Origin: Symbiodinium natans
Lineage: Eukaryota; Sar; Dinophyceae; Suessiales; Symbiodiniaceae
Reading direction: 5' to 3'
DNA: 64,000 nt
NCBI GenBank assembly: GCA_905221605.1
Contig: CAJNDS010000069.1
Location: 111,001 to 175,000 of the forward strand
A program made the translations under genes and the position numbers. Numbering within the stretch: the stretch's first letter is position 1; every line of letters begins with the position of its first letter. The notes beneath the pieces are model-generated. The model worked only from the letters and a program-made list of their open reading frames with translations. It searched no databases and had not been told where the DNA came from. Of the stretch, positions 1 through 11,235 are shown in pieces.

Positions 1-440
1 CAACCACATGAGCCATCTCAAGAGGCCTCATGGGGTGTAAGAGAAGCAGTCGTTTTGCGCAGGCTCCTCAGCTCTGACTGGAAGGCCAGTACGGAGCTCT
101 CTTGTTCAGCCGGCACTCGTGAGTCCAAGTCAGGCACCGGACTAGACACTGACAAGACCATGCACATCTTCCAACGTTCGAAAAGGCCTGCGCGGGACTT
201 AAGGTCTTTCGATGAGCGTCCAAGCGCCAACTTGACTAAGGTTTGACGGCATGCGAAATAACGCCGCGGCCTCACTCGGACTAGGACCCCATGCATGAAC
301 GGAGGGCGTGGCAGGGTGTCTCCCTCGCAGCATGGAGTGCTGGCGCCACAGCAGAGTTGCTACCATCAGACGAGCTGCATGCAACGTTCGCAACCACATG
401 AGCCATCTCAAGAGGCCTCATGGGGTGTAAGAGAAGCAGT
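1..440. repeat. 390-bp direct repeat, incomplete second copy
   Basis: Bases 1-50 recur at 391-440 (both begin CAACCACATGAGCCATCTC and end GAGAAGCAGT), giving a 390-bp period cut off by the window start. Short ORFs across it are mutually overlapping and resemble no protein I know. It abuts the 164-bp array and may be an older relic of a tandem locus. Confidence 0.75.
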
Positions 441-572
441 TCTCTCTGTGCAGGGGTCATGATTGTGGAACTTCAGTTGCACAGTGTACGTGATCCCTGC
501 AAGAAGACCCTCGACAATCTTGAAGGCAACGTATAAGCGAAAGAACAGACAAAAAAACAACTTGTGAGCAGC

Positions 573-2018
573 GTAAGCACCCACTTAAGCCCATAAAGAG
601 TTCCCAAGGGGTAAGTCAGCACTGCCGATTCTGTATGGCCGGATCAGCACCACTGCAGCACGAAGCCGTGTCTGTGTGGAGGGTTTTGAAGGCCACCGAT
701 ACCCCTACAGAGCACTGGACCATGCCTGTGCGCAGCGTAAGCACCCACTTAAGCCCATGAAGAGTTCCCAAGGGGTAAGTCAGCACTGCCGATTCTGTAT
801 GGCCGGATCAGCACCACTGCAGCACGAAGCCGTGTCTGTGTGGAGGGTTTTGAAGGCCACCGATACCCCTATAAAGAGCACTGGACCATGCCTGTGCGCA
901 GCGTAAGCACCCACTTAAGCCCATGAAGAGTTCCCAAGGGGTAAGTCAGCACTGCCGATTCTGTATGGCCGGATCAGCACCACTGCAGCACGAAGCCGTG
1001 TCTGTGTGGAGGGTTTTGAAGGCCACCGATACCCCTACAGAGCACTGGACCATGCCTGTGCGCAGCGTAAGCACCCACTTAAGCCCATGAAGAGTTCCCA
1101 AGGGGTAAGTCAGCACTGCCGATTCGGCATGGCCGGATCAGCACCACTGCAACACGAAGCCATGTCTGTGTGGAGGGTTTTGAAGGCCACGGATACCCGT
1201 GCAGGGCACTGGACCGTGCCTGTGCGCAGCGTAAGCACCCACTTAAGCCCATAAAGAGTTCCCAAGGGGTAAGTCAGCACTGCCGATTCTGTATGGCCGG
1301 ATCAGCTCCACTGCAGCACGAAGCCATGTCTGTGTGGAGGGTTTTGAAGGCCACGGATACCCATACAGAGCACTGGACCATGCCTGTGCGCAGCGTAAGC
1401 ACCCACTTAAGCCCATGAAGAGTTCCCAAGGGGTAAGTCAGCACTGCCGATTCTGTATGGCCGGATCAGCACCACTGCAGCACGAAGCCGTGTCTGTGTG
1501 GAGGGTTTTGAAGGCCACGGATACCCGTACAGAGCACTGGACCGTGCCTGTGCGCAGCGTAAGCACCCACTTAAGCCCATAAAGAGTTCCCAAGGGGTAA
1601 GTCAGCACTGCCGATTCTGTATGGCCGGATCAGCACCACTGCAGCACGAAGCCGTGTCTGTGTGGAGGGTTTTGAAGGCCACGGATACCCGTACAGAGCA
1701 CTGGACCGTGCTTGTGCGCAGCGTAAGCACCCACTTAAGCCCATGAAGAGTTCCCAAGGGGTAAGTCAGCACTGCCGATTCTGTATGGCCGGATCAGCTC
1801 CACTGCAGCACGAAGCCATGTCTGTGTGGAGGGTTTTGAAGGCCACGGATACCCGTACAGAGCACTGGACCGTGCCTGTGCGCAGCGTAAGCACCCACTT
1901 AAGCCCATGAAGAGTTCCCAAGGGGTAAGTCAGCACTGCCGATTCTGTATGGCCGGATCAGCACCACTGCAGCACGAAGCCGTGTCTGTGTGGAGGGTTT
2001 TGAAGGCCACGGATACCC
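573..2018. repeat. Tandem array, 164-bp unit, nine copies
   Basis: Unit starts (GTAAGCACCCACTTAAGCCC) fall at 573, 737, 903, 1067, 1231, 1395, 1559, 1723 and 1887; one spacing is 166, the rest 164. Copies differ at only a few sites, such as ATGAAG/ATAAAG and GCCGTG/GCCATG. The unit is not a multiple of three, so the repeated short ORFs cannot be one protein. Each unit holds a strong donor-like GGGGTAAGTCAGC and an acceptor-like CACTGCAG, so it could be a duplicated exon-intron cassette or a small-RNA gene array. It does not match the 5S rRNA as I know it. The array ends in a CA/TA microsatellite. Confidence 0.9.
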
Positions 2019-2031
2019 CACAAACACATAC

Positions 2032-2076
2032 ATACGCACACACACACACACATATATATAGATATATATATATATG
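2032..2076. repeat. CA/TA microsatellite
   Basis: A (CA)n run passes into (TA)n with one GA interruption. It lies directly outside the left inverted-repeat arm at 2076; a matching TA tract sits outside the right arm near 4748. Confidence 0.85.
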
Positions 2077-2105
2077 GTCACCCCCCCCCAATGGACCCAC
2101 CGCGG
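2076..2105 (+). repeat. Left arm of inverted repeat bounding 2.08-4.75 kb
   Basis: GGTCACC, a C-run, then CAATGGACCCACCGCGG. The reverse complement is present at 4718-4746. The two arms face inward and enclose the satellite and palindrome arrays. Confidence 0.7.
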
Positions 2106-2249
2106 GCCTTGATCTTTGCAAAAGTACCGCAAATACCGATAAAACCTATGCTGTCTGGTGATTTTCCGGTGACCGGATTTTTGACTGTATTCCTTAATTC
2201 ACCCTCTCACACACGCACGACGGAGGGTTTTTCTTTCTGTTGGCTTTTG

Positions 2250-3660
2250 TTTATAATTTAAGATCTAGGCATTTAAACCTAAGCCTGCAAAAAAAAAACC
2301 TTAACCTTTAAACCCTGTAGGGTTAAGGTTTAAAGGTTAAGGGTTTAAGATTTAGGCATTTGAACCTATGCCGGTAATTAAAGCTAAGCCCTTAACCTTT
2401 AAATTCTATCGGGTTGAGATTTTTACAGGTTTAGGGTTTAAGATGTAGGCATTTAAACCTAAGCCTGCGACTAATTTTAAACCCTTAACCTTTAAACCCT
2501 GTAGGGTTAAAGTTTAGAGGCTTAGGGTTTAATATTTAGCCATTTAAACCTGTAGCCAAGCCCTTAACCTTTAAACCCTATAGGGTTAAGATTTTTAAAG
2601 GTTTAGGATATAAGATGTAGGCATTTAAACCTAATTAAGCCTGCAACTAATTTTAAACCCTTAACCTTTAAACCCTGTTGGGCTAAGGTTTAAAGGTTTC
2701 GGGCTTAAGATTTAGGCATTTAAACCTATTCCGGCAATTTACGCTAAGCCTCTAACCTTTAAACCCTATAGGGTTAAGATATTTAAAGGTTTAGGGTTTA
2801 AGTTTAAGGTTTAGGTATTTAGACCTATGCCGGCAGTTCATATTGAACCCTTAACCTTAAACCCCATAGGGATGAGATTTAAAGGTTTAGGATTCTTTAC
2901 TTAGACATTTAAATCCAAGCTGACGATTCAACCTAAACCCTTAACCTTTAAACCCTATAGGGTGAAGGTTTAAAGTTTTAGGGTTTAAGATTCAGACATT
3001 TAAACCTAAGACAGCGATTAACACTAAGCCCTTAACCTTTAAACCCTATAGGGTTAAGGTTTAAAGGTTTGGGGTTTAAGATTCAGGCATTTAAAGCTAA
3101 GTATGTAATCAATTTGTCACCCTTAACACCTCTAAACTCTGTAGTGTGAAGGTTTAAAGGCTTAGGGTTTAAAAAAACCTAAGCCCCCTAAGCCCATAGA
3201 GTTTAAACCTTAAGGGTTTAAGGTTTACGCATCTATTCCTTAACCCTAAACCCTCTAGGGTCAGGACCCTAAAGCCCTCGGCAATCAAGCCTAAACCCTT
3301 GACCTTCAAACCCCATAGGATGAAGGTTTAAAGGTTTGGGGTTTAAGACTTAGGCATTTAAACCTAGAGGGCATTTAAGCCTTAATCCTAAACCCTTTAG
3401 GGTCAGAACCTTAGCACCCTATAGGGGTCTAGCACGTTCAAAGGCTTGAACCCTACAGGCGCTGAAGGTATACATGTCCTATCGGTTTTTAAACCATTAC
3501 ACCCTGTAAGAAGGTTTAGGGTCTTTTCGGGGTCTATCTCTAAATTTCTCACGGGGTTAACCCTGCAGGGTTTAAAGTTAAAGGTTTAGGGTTAAAGGTT
3601 AAGGCAATACCTATAGGATTAGAACCTTATAACCCTGTAGTGCATGAGGCTTAAACCCCT
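2250..3660. repeat. Degenerate TTTAGGG-derived satellite with internal palindromes
   Basis: About ten diverged copies of a roughly 90-150 bp unit. Each holds CCTTAACCTTTAAACCCT followed by TAGGGTTAAGGTTTAAAGG, an imperfect palindrome, then GGTTTAAGATTTAGGCATTT. It appears to be an aged telomere-like array reshaped into foldback units. There is no coding potential. Confidence 0.8.
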
Positions 3661-4650
3661 AAAACTTAACCATCTTTTTCTCGAGAAAACCAAAAAAACC
3701 AAAAAAACCAAAAAAACCATCTTTTCCAAAACTATGGGGCTGGGGCCTCCAAAAGATGGTTTTTTTGGTTTTCTCGAGAAAAAGATGGTTTTTTTGGTTC
3801 GAAACCATCTTTTTCTCGAGAAAAAGATGGTTTTTGAGCAGCCGCTCTTCGAAAAACCATCTTTTTCTCGAGAAAAAGATGGTTTTTGGAGATCTTACCC
3901 TGGAAAAACCATCTTTTTCTCGAGAAAAAGATGGTTTCCGGAGGTCTTGTCCTGGTAAAACCATCTTTTTCTCGAGAAAAAGATGGTTTTTGGAGGTCTT
4001 CTCCTGGTAAAACCATCTTTTTCTCGAGAAAAAGATGGTTTTTCGAAGGATGGTTGCTCAAAACAATCTTTTTCTCGAGAAAAAGATGGTTTCGAACCAA
4101 AAAACCATCTTTTTCTCGAGAAAACCAAAAAAACCAAAAAAACCAAAAAAACCATCTTTTCCAAAACTATGGGGCTGGGGCCTTCAAGAGATGGTTTTTT
4201 TGGTTTTCTCGAGAAAAAGATGGTTTTTTTGGTTCGAAACCATCTTTTTCTCGAGAAAAAGATGGTTTTTGAGCAGCCGCTCTTCGAAAAACCATCTTTT
4301 TCTCGAGAAAAAGATGGTTTTTGGAGATCTTGTCCTGGAAAAACCATCTTTTTCTCGAGAAAAAGATGGTTTTTGGAGGTCTTGTCCTGGTAAAACCATC
4401 TTTTTCTCGAGAAAAAGATGGTTTTTGGAGGTCTTGTCCTGGTAAAACCATCTTTTTCTCGAGAAAAAGATGGTTTTTAGAAGAGCGGCTGCTCAAAAAC
4501 CATCTTTTTCTCGAGAAAAAGATGGTTTCGAACCAAAAAAACCATCTTTTTCTCGAGAAAACCAAAAAAACCATCTTTTGGAGGCCCCAGCCCCATAGTT
4601 TTGGAAAAGATGGTTTTTTTGGTTTTTTTGGTTTTTTGGATTTTTTTGGT
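3660..4650. repeat. Array of perfect CTCGAG-centred palindromes
   Basis: About 17 copies of a palindrome whose right half is GAGAAAAAGATGGTTT and left half its exact complement, meeting at CTCGAG. Linkers of 10-20 bp (such as GGAGGTCTTGTCCTGG) separate them. A longer block with CCAAAACTATGGGGCTGGGG occurs at about 3725 and 4160 and inverted at about 4580-4605, so the array has a second-order inversion. Every reading frame is open and yields repeats such as KPSFSREKDGF or KTIFFSRKRWF on both strands. I treat these as by-products of the palindrome, not proteins. Confidence 0.9.
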
Positions 4651-4717
4651 TTGTTGGTTTTTGTTAGTTTCTTGTTTTGTTGTTTTTTGCCTTGATCTGG
4701 CTAGGACTCGGCTGCCA

Positions 4718-4746
4718 TCCGCGGTGGGTCCATTGGGGGGGGGTGA
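4718..4746 (-). repeat. Right arm of inverted repeat
   Basis: CCGCGGTGGGTCCATTG, a G-run, then GGTGAGC: the reverse complement of the arm at 2076-2105. A TA microsatellite follows on its outer side. Confidence 0.7.
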
Positions 4747-4795
4747 GCATATATATATATAGATATATATATAGATGCACATACAAAAGCGTGTA

Positions 4796-4840
<45 letters not shown>

Positions 4841-4866
4841 CAGACAGAGAGAGAGAGAGAGAGGGA
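4747..4866. repeat. TA and GA microsatellites
   Basis: A (TA)n tract at 4747-4776 and a long (GA)n tract at 4799-4866 with a few CA and GC interruptions. Confidence 0.9.
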
Positions 4867-4969
4867 GAGAAAAAAACATGGTTAAACCCCCTGGACCTGA
4901 GTCCGGCCAGGGGCCTGGCCGTTGCATCATCTTGCAAGCAATCCTCGGCAGGAGCTTGGGTGCATGCAA

Positions 4970-5070
4970 GGTTAGGGTTTAGGGTTTAGGGTGTAGGGTG
5001 TAGGGTGTAGGGTTTAGGGTTTAGGGTTTAGGGTTTAGGGTTTAGGGTTTAGGGTTTAGGGTTTAGGGGA
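4970..5070 (+). repeat. Interstitial TTTAGGG array
   Basis: About 13 tandem heptamers including TGTAGGG variants. Shorter tracts follow at 5346-5375 and 5690-5730. Nothing coding is evident between them. Confidence 0.95.
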
Positions 5071-5381
5071 TTTTGGGTTTTGGGTTCAGGGTTACGGGCT
5101 CCTGTCATTCAGTGCATCTGGTAGCATTTGAACATGCAGAAAGGTTCGAGCAGCGACAGGATCAGAGCAGTGTCTACGTCTCTTTCGCAAAAAGTCAGAG
5201 GGATTGTGTAGGGTAACCTAATTCCCTCACCCTGAACCCTAAACCCTAAAACCTTAAGGGATCAGGGTTTACGGGGATGTTGGGCCCAAGACCCCACACA
5301 GGAAACCCATGGCACGTCCCCAATGCACCTGACACTGCACTCATTGTTTAGGGTTTAGGGTTTAGGGTTTAAAGTTTTGGA

Positions 5382-5485
5382 TTGGGATGTTCCCCCCCTT
5401 ATGCAAACAGCCCTTTATAGGGATTATGATCAAGGGAACCATTATCTCCATTCAGGACTGCTAGTACAAGGGGGAACATACCAAG
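5382..5485. mobile_element. Foldback element, family D, copy 1
   Basis: Ends TTGGGATGTTCCCCCC and GGGGGAACATACCAAG are near-perfect inverted repeats about 100 bp apart. Related copies lie at 27156-27260 and 47776-47890. The interior shares CAG(T)CCTTTATAGGGATTAT with them. It is too short to encode a transposase. Confidence 0.8.
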
Positions 5486-6309
5486 TGCTGGGTCCTAAAC
5501 CCCAGACCCCACAAACCCCACCAACCCCACAAACCCCACAAACCCCACAAACCCCAAACCTACTAAGCCTGAACTCTCATACCAAAAAGCTTCCAGACCG
5601 AAACCGCCGAAGAACACACCTGCTGCAGCCCCTGCCCCCCCGAACCCGTTTGAGCCGAAGGGTTTAGGGTTTGAGGGTTTAAGGTTTTGGATTAGGGTTT
5701 AGGGTTTAGGGTTTAGGGTTTACGGTTTACGGGCTGAGCTTTGCGGGGTGGAAACGGTTAGCAAGGGGGCGCAAAATTCCCAAGCTCCTGAAGCTCTCAT
5801 CCCCAACACCTTTATGCCCTAGAAACCCTCCACCGCACACGCTCCAGAGTCCCAGAGCCCTAACACCCATCCGAGGCGCCGCTTTCAAACAAAGGGAACC
5901 GTGCAACGGTCCTTTTTTCGCCTTCAGAGTCTGTTGCAACCACTGGGTTGCAAAGTTTTTGTTCCAAGGCTTTTCTTTAGTGTGCTATGGTTTCCGTGAG
6001 GTTCTCGGGTTTTGTGTAGGGCTGAAGAGCTTTTGTTGCAGGGTTCTTATGGAGAGTCCTAAGACTAAGGTTCTTCACAGGTCCGCACGGGATCTTCTTG
6101 TGGTTTTGCTGTGCATTTTTGGGCTGGGGTGGGAGTGTGGGAATCTATGGTGAACGGCCAAAGAAAGAATAGGGCTTTATCTGCGGTTTGCCAAACTGAG
6201 GCTTGTGGTGGGGTTTAGGGTTAGCGCGTAGGGCTTGGGCGGGCGCGCGTGAGGGTTTGTCAACGGGGAGACACATGTATTCACGTTATCCGCTTATCTG
6301 CTCTAACGG

Positions 6310-6420
6310 CATCGACCCAAGAGCAACCTGGGAATAGCAAAAGGTGCTCTCCTTCGGTTTCAAGAGGCATATTAGGGAACCGAAGCCCTAAACAAAAGTG
6401 AATGAGGGCCTACTCTGGGT
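6310..6420. mobile_element. Short element, family F, copy 1
   Basis: Shares ACCCAAGAGCAAC near its left end, CGGTTTCAAGAGG in the middle and GGGCCTACTC...GGTCCTAG at the right end with copies near 55500-55612 and 63490-63590. All are about 100-110 bp. Confidence 0.6.
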
Positions 6421-6455
6421 CCTAGCAAAAGTAGGGTCTTGGGATCTTAAGCTTA

Positions 6456-6562
6456 GTTGTCCAGTACCTAGGGGTTTTAAAGGTTAACCTTTGGGATTTT
6501 AAGGGGAATACATAAACCCAAAAAGGTTAAAGGTTACCTACTCTACTACTAAGTAAGGTAAC
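6456..6562. mobile_element. Short foldback element, family G-like
   Basis: Left part TTGTCCAGTACC and right part GGTTACCTACTCTACTACTAAG, with a purine/pyrimidine-symmetric interior, resemble the elements at 21336-21438 and 43128-43222. It is diverged. Confidence 0.4.
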
Positions 6563-6889
6563 CCTTAAAATGGCCCTTTGTAGGCTTGCAAGCCCGTGTC
6601 TCCTAGTGTCTGAGTGTGCTTTCCAGCAGCAGGTCAGGGCTCAGGGATCTCATCTCGGACCCGAAAGGCCCTAAACCCTAAATCCTAAACCCTAAACCCT
6701 AAACCTATCTTCACCTTCTTCACATCTGGGGCCCTGGCCATGGTTGCATAAAGGCCCTTGCGCTCTCGCTGTCTTACTCCCTTAGCCGCCTGCGCACGAC
6801 AAGGCAGATGTGGTCCCTAAACCCTAAACCCTAAGCCCTAAGCCCTAAACCCTAAACCCTAAACCCTAAACCCTAGACCCTAAGGCCTT

Positions 6890-6978
6890 TTTGGGTACCC
6901 AAATAAGAGGCGCCGCCTTGTAATTATAAGGCTTAAGGTCCCAAAAGGGACAATACTTTAAAGAAATCACCATGTGGA
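6890..6978. mobile_element. Short element, family I, copy 1
   Basis: GGGTACCCAAATAAGAGG, then CGCCGCC, a TAATTATAAGG core and CCAAAAGGGACAATA. Related copies are at about 21130-21215 and 37070-37155, and a partial one at about 42220-42260. Confidence 0.55.
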
Positions 6979-7316
6979 GTTTAAGGGTGTTTAGGGTTTA
7001 GGGCTTAAGGCCTAAGTTTTTTCTGTTTAACGCTTGTAGGGTGTAGGATATATGATGTAAGGATTTGAGGGTTTAGGGTGTAAGCGGTTTTGGGGATTAG
7101 GCTTTAATTTAAGGGTCTGGGGCTTGAGGCTTACATTGTGAGAGGCCGCGCTGTTTTAGGGGTTCCTCTTGGAAGGACCTTTTGAACCAATTCCGAACAA
7201 TGCCACTACTACCGTGCAGGTACTACCGTACACCTACCTCTGAATCCTGCCAAGCCTTTGCATGAGGCTCTGCAAAGCAAAACCCTAAACACTAAAACCC
7301 CGGTCGCCCGAAACTG

Positions 7317-8115
7317 AACTGGGTTCCATTCTTCACTGAGTACCTGCTATCAAACCCCCAAACCCAGAACCCCAAACCCTAAACCCCAAACCGTAGACCA
7401 AAACCACTAAGCCCCAAACCGTAGACCAAAAACCTAAACCCCAAACCCCAAACCCTAAACCCCATACCTCCAACCCCAATCCCCAAGCCCTAAACCCCAA
7501 ACCCTAAACCCTAAACCCCAAACCTTAAACCCCAAACCCTAAACCCCAAACCCTAAACTCCAAACCCGAAGCCCCAAACCTCAAACCCCGAACCCCAAAC
7601 ACAAGGACTTTCCACTTTGCCTCGCGCGCATCCGGGAAGACCATGAGCCTGAGGTTCGGCCTCAGGGTTTCGGCTTTAGCCCTAGGGTTTAGGGTTTAGG
7701 GTTTAGGGTTTAGGGTTTAGGGTTTAGGGTTTAGGGTTTAGGGTTTAGGGTTTAGGGTTTAGGGCTAGGGGTTGAGGGTTGAGGGTTGAGGGTTAGGGGT
7801 TTAGGGATGCGTTAGCTCTTCTGTTGGGGGGTGTGGCTAAACCTCCAAGCCTAGACCCCGAATCCCAAACCCTGAAGGCCTCAACCCTACAACTCCCAAA
7901 CAGAATCAGCCAAAACCGTAAACCCTAAACCACTAACCCTAAACCCTACCTTACACCCTCCCTTACACCCTAAACCCTGCACTCCAAACCTTAAAGCCCA
8001 AACCCTAAACCCTGAACCCCAAGCACTAAACCCTAAACCCTGAACCCTAAACCCTAAACCCTAAACGCTAAACCCTAAACCCTAAACCCTAAACCCTAAA
8101 CCCTAAACCCTGAAC
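7317..8115. repeat. Large telomere-like block with strand switches
   Basis: 7340-7600 is degenerate CCCTAAA/CCCCAAA, 7680-7800 is clean TTTAGGG, and 7910-8115 returns to CCCTAAA. The repeated change of strand means this is not one eroded telomere. Short unique spacers separate the tracts. Confidence 0.9.
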
Positions 8116-8582
8116 CCGCCAGACCCGGGAGTCGCCAAGCGCCGAGTTGCAGCCCGCGTGCCCGGAAGGGCGGCGAGACCAATGGCCGGCCAAGTGAGGC
8201 CTCCGGGCTGGGGGGGGGGGGGTTTAGGGTTTAGGGTTTCGGGTTTAGGGTTTAGGGTTTAAGGTTTAGGGTTTAGGGTTTCGGGTTTATAAGGTGTAGG
8301 GTTTTTGGGAGTTTTTTTGAGGGTTTAGGGTATTGGGCTTCCTGCCAAGAACCTGCTGCTAAGAGCTCTGTATTCCTATTCAACGCATGGCTGGGATGTC
8401 TGGGTTGTAGGCAGGGTTCACGGGCTGGGGCTTGATTGGGTAGAGTCGGCAGGATTTTGGAGCTTGGATTGCTGAAAGCTTAGGACTTCGTATAGGAAAA
8501 GTCCTTCTAAGGCACGAAGCATGCAGGTTCCGCTGAAGTCTGAGAAGCCTTGTTTGCGAGGGTTTTGGGTTTAGGGCCCTAG

Positions 8583-9026
8583 ATGGAAAAGACGAGCCGG
8601 TCGACACTTCTCTCGCCTGAAATGTGGCAATACTACCGCAAACGCAGACGACAACTCTGCAACTTTGTAAGAACAATGGTTGAGCCCAGGTCACCCGAGC
8701 ACAGGACCCTTGCAAGAATAACCAATGCAAAGCCCGGCCAAACGCCCGCACGGATGCCTGCAACTTATCACGAACTTCCGCGATCTTCCAAGTCGCCCTG
8801 GTACAGATCACGCCGGCGACCTGACAGGCCGGAGACGGGTCGAAGTGTGAAACTCCAAGACCCGATTCAAACCGTCCCTAAACCCTTGAAGCCTACCTCA
8901 CGGACCTTGATGCCTATGGTCCCACGAAGATGCTTGACTCTCTACACGCCCAGAGAGCCCAATACCATGCCTCAACTCATTCATGCTGAGGACGACCGTC
9001 TTCGCTCAAAGGTCTATTGCTCATAA
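8583..9026 (+). other. Repeat-free stretch with uncharacterised ORF
   Basis: An ATG-started 147-codon frame runs to a TAA; a 140-codon frame overlaps it on the minus strand. The plus frame is arginine-rich (YRKRRRQ near residue 20, YRSRRRPDRP near residue 75) and matches no family I know. Since every better-supported exon here is on the minus strand, either frame may be chance. It is the longest stretch in the first 12 kb free of telomere-like repeats. Confidence 0.25.
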
Positions 9027-9762
9027 CTGAGGGATAGTTGACTCGCCCTGTGCAACCGAAAGCCTAAATTCTTCAACCCTAACCTGATGCCCTCCCCCGC
9101 ACCCCCAACTCCCCAAGAAGAAGAATCAAGGTAAACAAATGCTAAAATTATAGATACGAGTATACAAAAACCTGCAATAAGAATAGTCATGATGCCTGCT
9201 GTAAGCCCTAACCTGGGCTTGAGCCCTGAAGAAAAACTTGGGGTGTTGAGATTCGGGTTGAGAGGTTTAGGGTGTAGTCGGGTTTGGGTGATGAGATGGG
9301 AAGCTGGGTGTTCAGAGCCCTAAAAGCTTTTTGGACTTCCAGATGCTACGAGTACTACTTCAAATTGATGGATATGTCCCTGCATTGCAATGGGCATGGA
9401 TGAGGTTGCTTAGAGGATTCGCCGCCCGACGAAGCCCCAGATCATGAGCCAAAAGCCCTAACCCTAAACCCTAAACCTTCTGCTGTTGGCTGCGGTCTGG
9501 TTACGTTGACTTGTCCAACGGTGATTCCACGAGTCTCCTGCACACAGGGGGGCCATCACGAGACTCCCACAACCAAGAGCCCAAGAGCCCAAGAGCCCAA
9601 GAGCCCTAAACCCTAAACCTAGACACCCCCCAAATTAGTAGGGTTTAGAGCTTGGGGCAATAAACGGCTGTTGCAGATTGTGGGTGCCAATATTTAGTAA
9701 GCCGGTGGTCCTCAGCAGAACTTTCTGCAACACAAAAGAGGAACTGAAACTGGGAGTCTAGT

Positions 9763-9837
9763 CTAGGCAAGCGCTTGCAGGTCCCGTCTGGATGATTCAG
9801 CAAGGACTGCGTCCCTGCTGGAGGTGGCCGGGACCAA
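9763..9837 (-). CDS. Possible terminal exon
   Basis: Minus-strand islet between telomere-like tracts encoding SSRDAVLAESSRRDLQALA followed by TAG. Charge and leucine spacing suit an amphipathic helix, like other exons in the window. The acceptor is uncertain (CCACCTCCAG is one choice). The rest of 9.0-10 kb holds telomere-like tracts and no other coding signal. Confidence 0.35.
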   Translation of the reverse strand: MVPATSSRDAVLAESSRRDLQALA

Positions 9838-9967
9838 AACCCTAAGCCCTAAACAATAAACCATAAACCCCAAAACCCCAAGACCCGTAAACCAAAACAC
9901 AGCAGAGAATGAGGGCCCACACCCGGCACCAATCCTGGATCTCCGAACGCCTGGAAAACCTCCGTGC

Positions 9968-10090
9968 CTGAAATCCCCTCGTAGCGTTTAGGGTTTAGGG
10001 TTTAGGGTTTAGGGTTTAGGGTTTAGGGTTTAGGGTTTAGGGTTTAGGGTTGAGGTCTTAGGGTTTAGGCGTTAGGGTTTAGGGGGTTTT
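9968..10090 (+). repeat. Interstitial TTTAGGG array
   Basis: About ten uninterrupted heptamers followed by degenerate copies. Confidence 0.95.
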
Positions 10091-10581
10091 CCGGTTTAGG
10101 GTTGAGGACTGAGGGCTCCCAGACGTTGTTCCAAACGCCCTGCACCTTGGCTTAATCCCTGCACATCTACACTAAGTCTCGATAGGGAAACAAGAAATCT
10201 TACCAAAACGGGCACGGCTACCAGGACCCTGAACCCAAAACCCTATAAAGCCTCCCCCCCCCCCCCCCCCCCCCCAAAGTCCTAAAAACGCAAAACCCTA
10301 CATAGACCCCCAAAATCCTGTATAAAACCCCTAACACCGATAAAGAACCCACAAAATAAACCGCCAAAATCATAAACACCCGCAGACCCCTATCTAACCT
10401 CCCCCCCCTCAAGAAAACAATAAAATAAACCCTGAAAACCCAAACCCCAAAAAACCGAAAGCCCTAAACCCTGCACAGCCACCCTAGACCCGAAACCCGA
10501 AACCCGAGACCCTAAACCCTTAAAACCCAAACTCCAAACCCTAAACCCTAAACCCCAAACCCCAAACCCTAAACCCTAAAC

Positions 10582-10703
10582 CCTGGCCTCTGTCGTCTCC
10601 CCCTGCGGCGCCGGCTCCCAGCATGTGCCGGGCTTCGGCCACATCGACGCCAGCGCGGCCACCGAGATCTGCTTGGGGGCTTTTGGAGTTCAGGGCCAGG
10701 CAG
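10582..10703 (-). CDS. Possible internal exon
   Basis: GC-rich islet with CCCTAAA on its left and TTTAGGG on its right. The best minus frame reads GRAGVDVAEARHMLGAGAAG and is open throughout; plus frames are open too, so strand rests on the one-sided orientation of all other exons. Function unknown. Confidence 0.3.
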
Positions 10704-11170
10704 GGTTTAGGGTTTAGGGTTGAGGGTTGAGGGCTTAGGGCTTAAGGGCTTAAGGGCTTAGGGGCTTAGGGGCTTAGGTTTTAGGGTTTAGGGCTGGGGG
10801 CTTATGGGGTTTAGGGTTTCGGGGTTCAGGGTATTTGTTGGGGCTGAGGGGTTTAGGGTTTAGGGGCTCAAGGTATGACATTAAGGGGCTTAGAGAGATT
10901 TAGAGTCGGGAGGTTGACAGTTTGGGGGGGTGTAGGAATCAGGGTCTGGGGTCTATAGGCCAGAGGCCGCACTCCGGAGGGTTTTCCACCCTAAACCCTA
11001 AACCCTAAACAAACCCTAAACCCTAAACCCTAAACCCAATATAGGATCAGCGCTAGCTGCTCATGGTACTGGGCCCTGGTTCCTGGCCGTCGCCTTATCA
11101 TGAAAAACCCTAAACCCCAAACCGAAGCCCCAAACGCCAAACCCAAACCCCAAACCCTAAACCCTAAACC
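10700..11170. repeat. Degenerate telomere-like repeats
   Basis: GGGCTTAGGG/TTTAGGG variants at 10700-10870 and CCCTAAA at 10985-11035 and 11105-11170, then a TA microsatellite and TTTA-rich tract to 11235. Nothing coding is seen. Confidence 0.85.
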
Positions 11171-11235
11171 CTCTCTATCATATATATATATATATTCATC
11201 TATTTATTTATATTTTTATTTATTTATTTATTTAA

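Noticed and set aside
573-2018. 5S rRNA or spliced-leader gene array
   Set aside because: I could not find the conserved 5S internal control words or the dinoflagellate spliced-leader sequence in the unit; left as unidentified.
676-2161. Repeated 82-residue ORFs (MEGFEGHGYPYRALD...)
   Set aside because: The unit is 164 bp, not a multiple of three, so each copy restarts and stops; a repeat by-product.
3644-4695. Long ORFs on both strands encoding KPSFSREKDGF/KTIFFSRKRWF repeats
   Set aside because: They arise because every frame of the CTCGAG palindrome array is open on both strands; there is no start context, splice signal or independent evidence of coding.
4970-5070. A true chromosome end
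   Set aside because: Unique sequence, exons and opposite-strand tracts continue on both sides for tens of kilobases.
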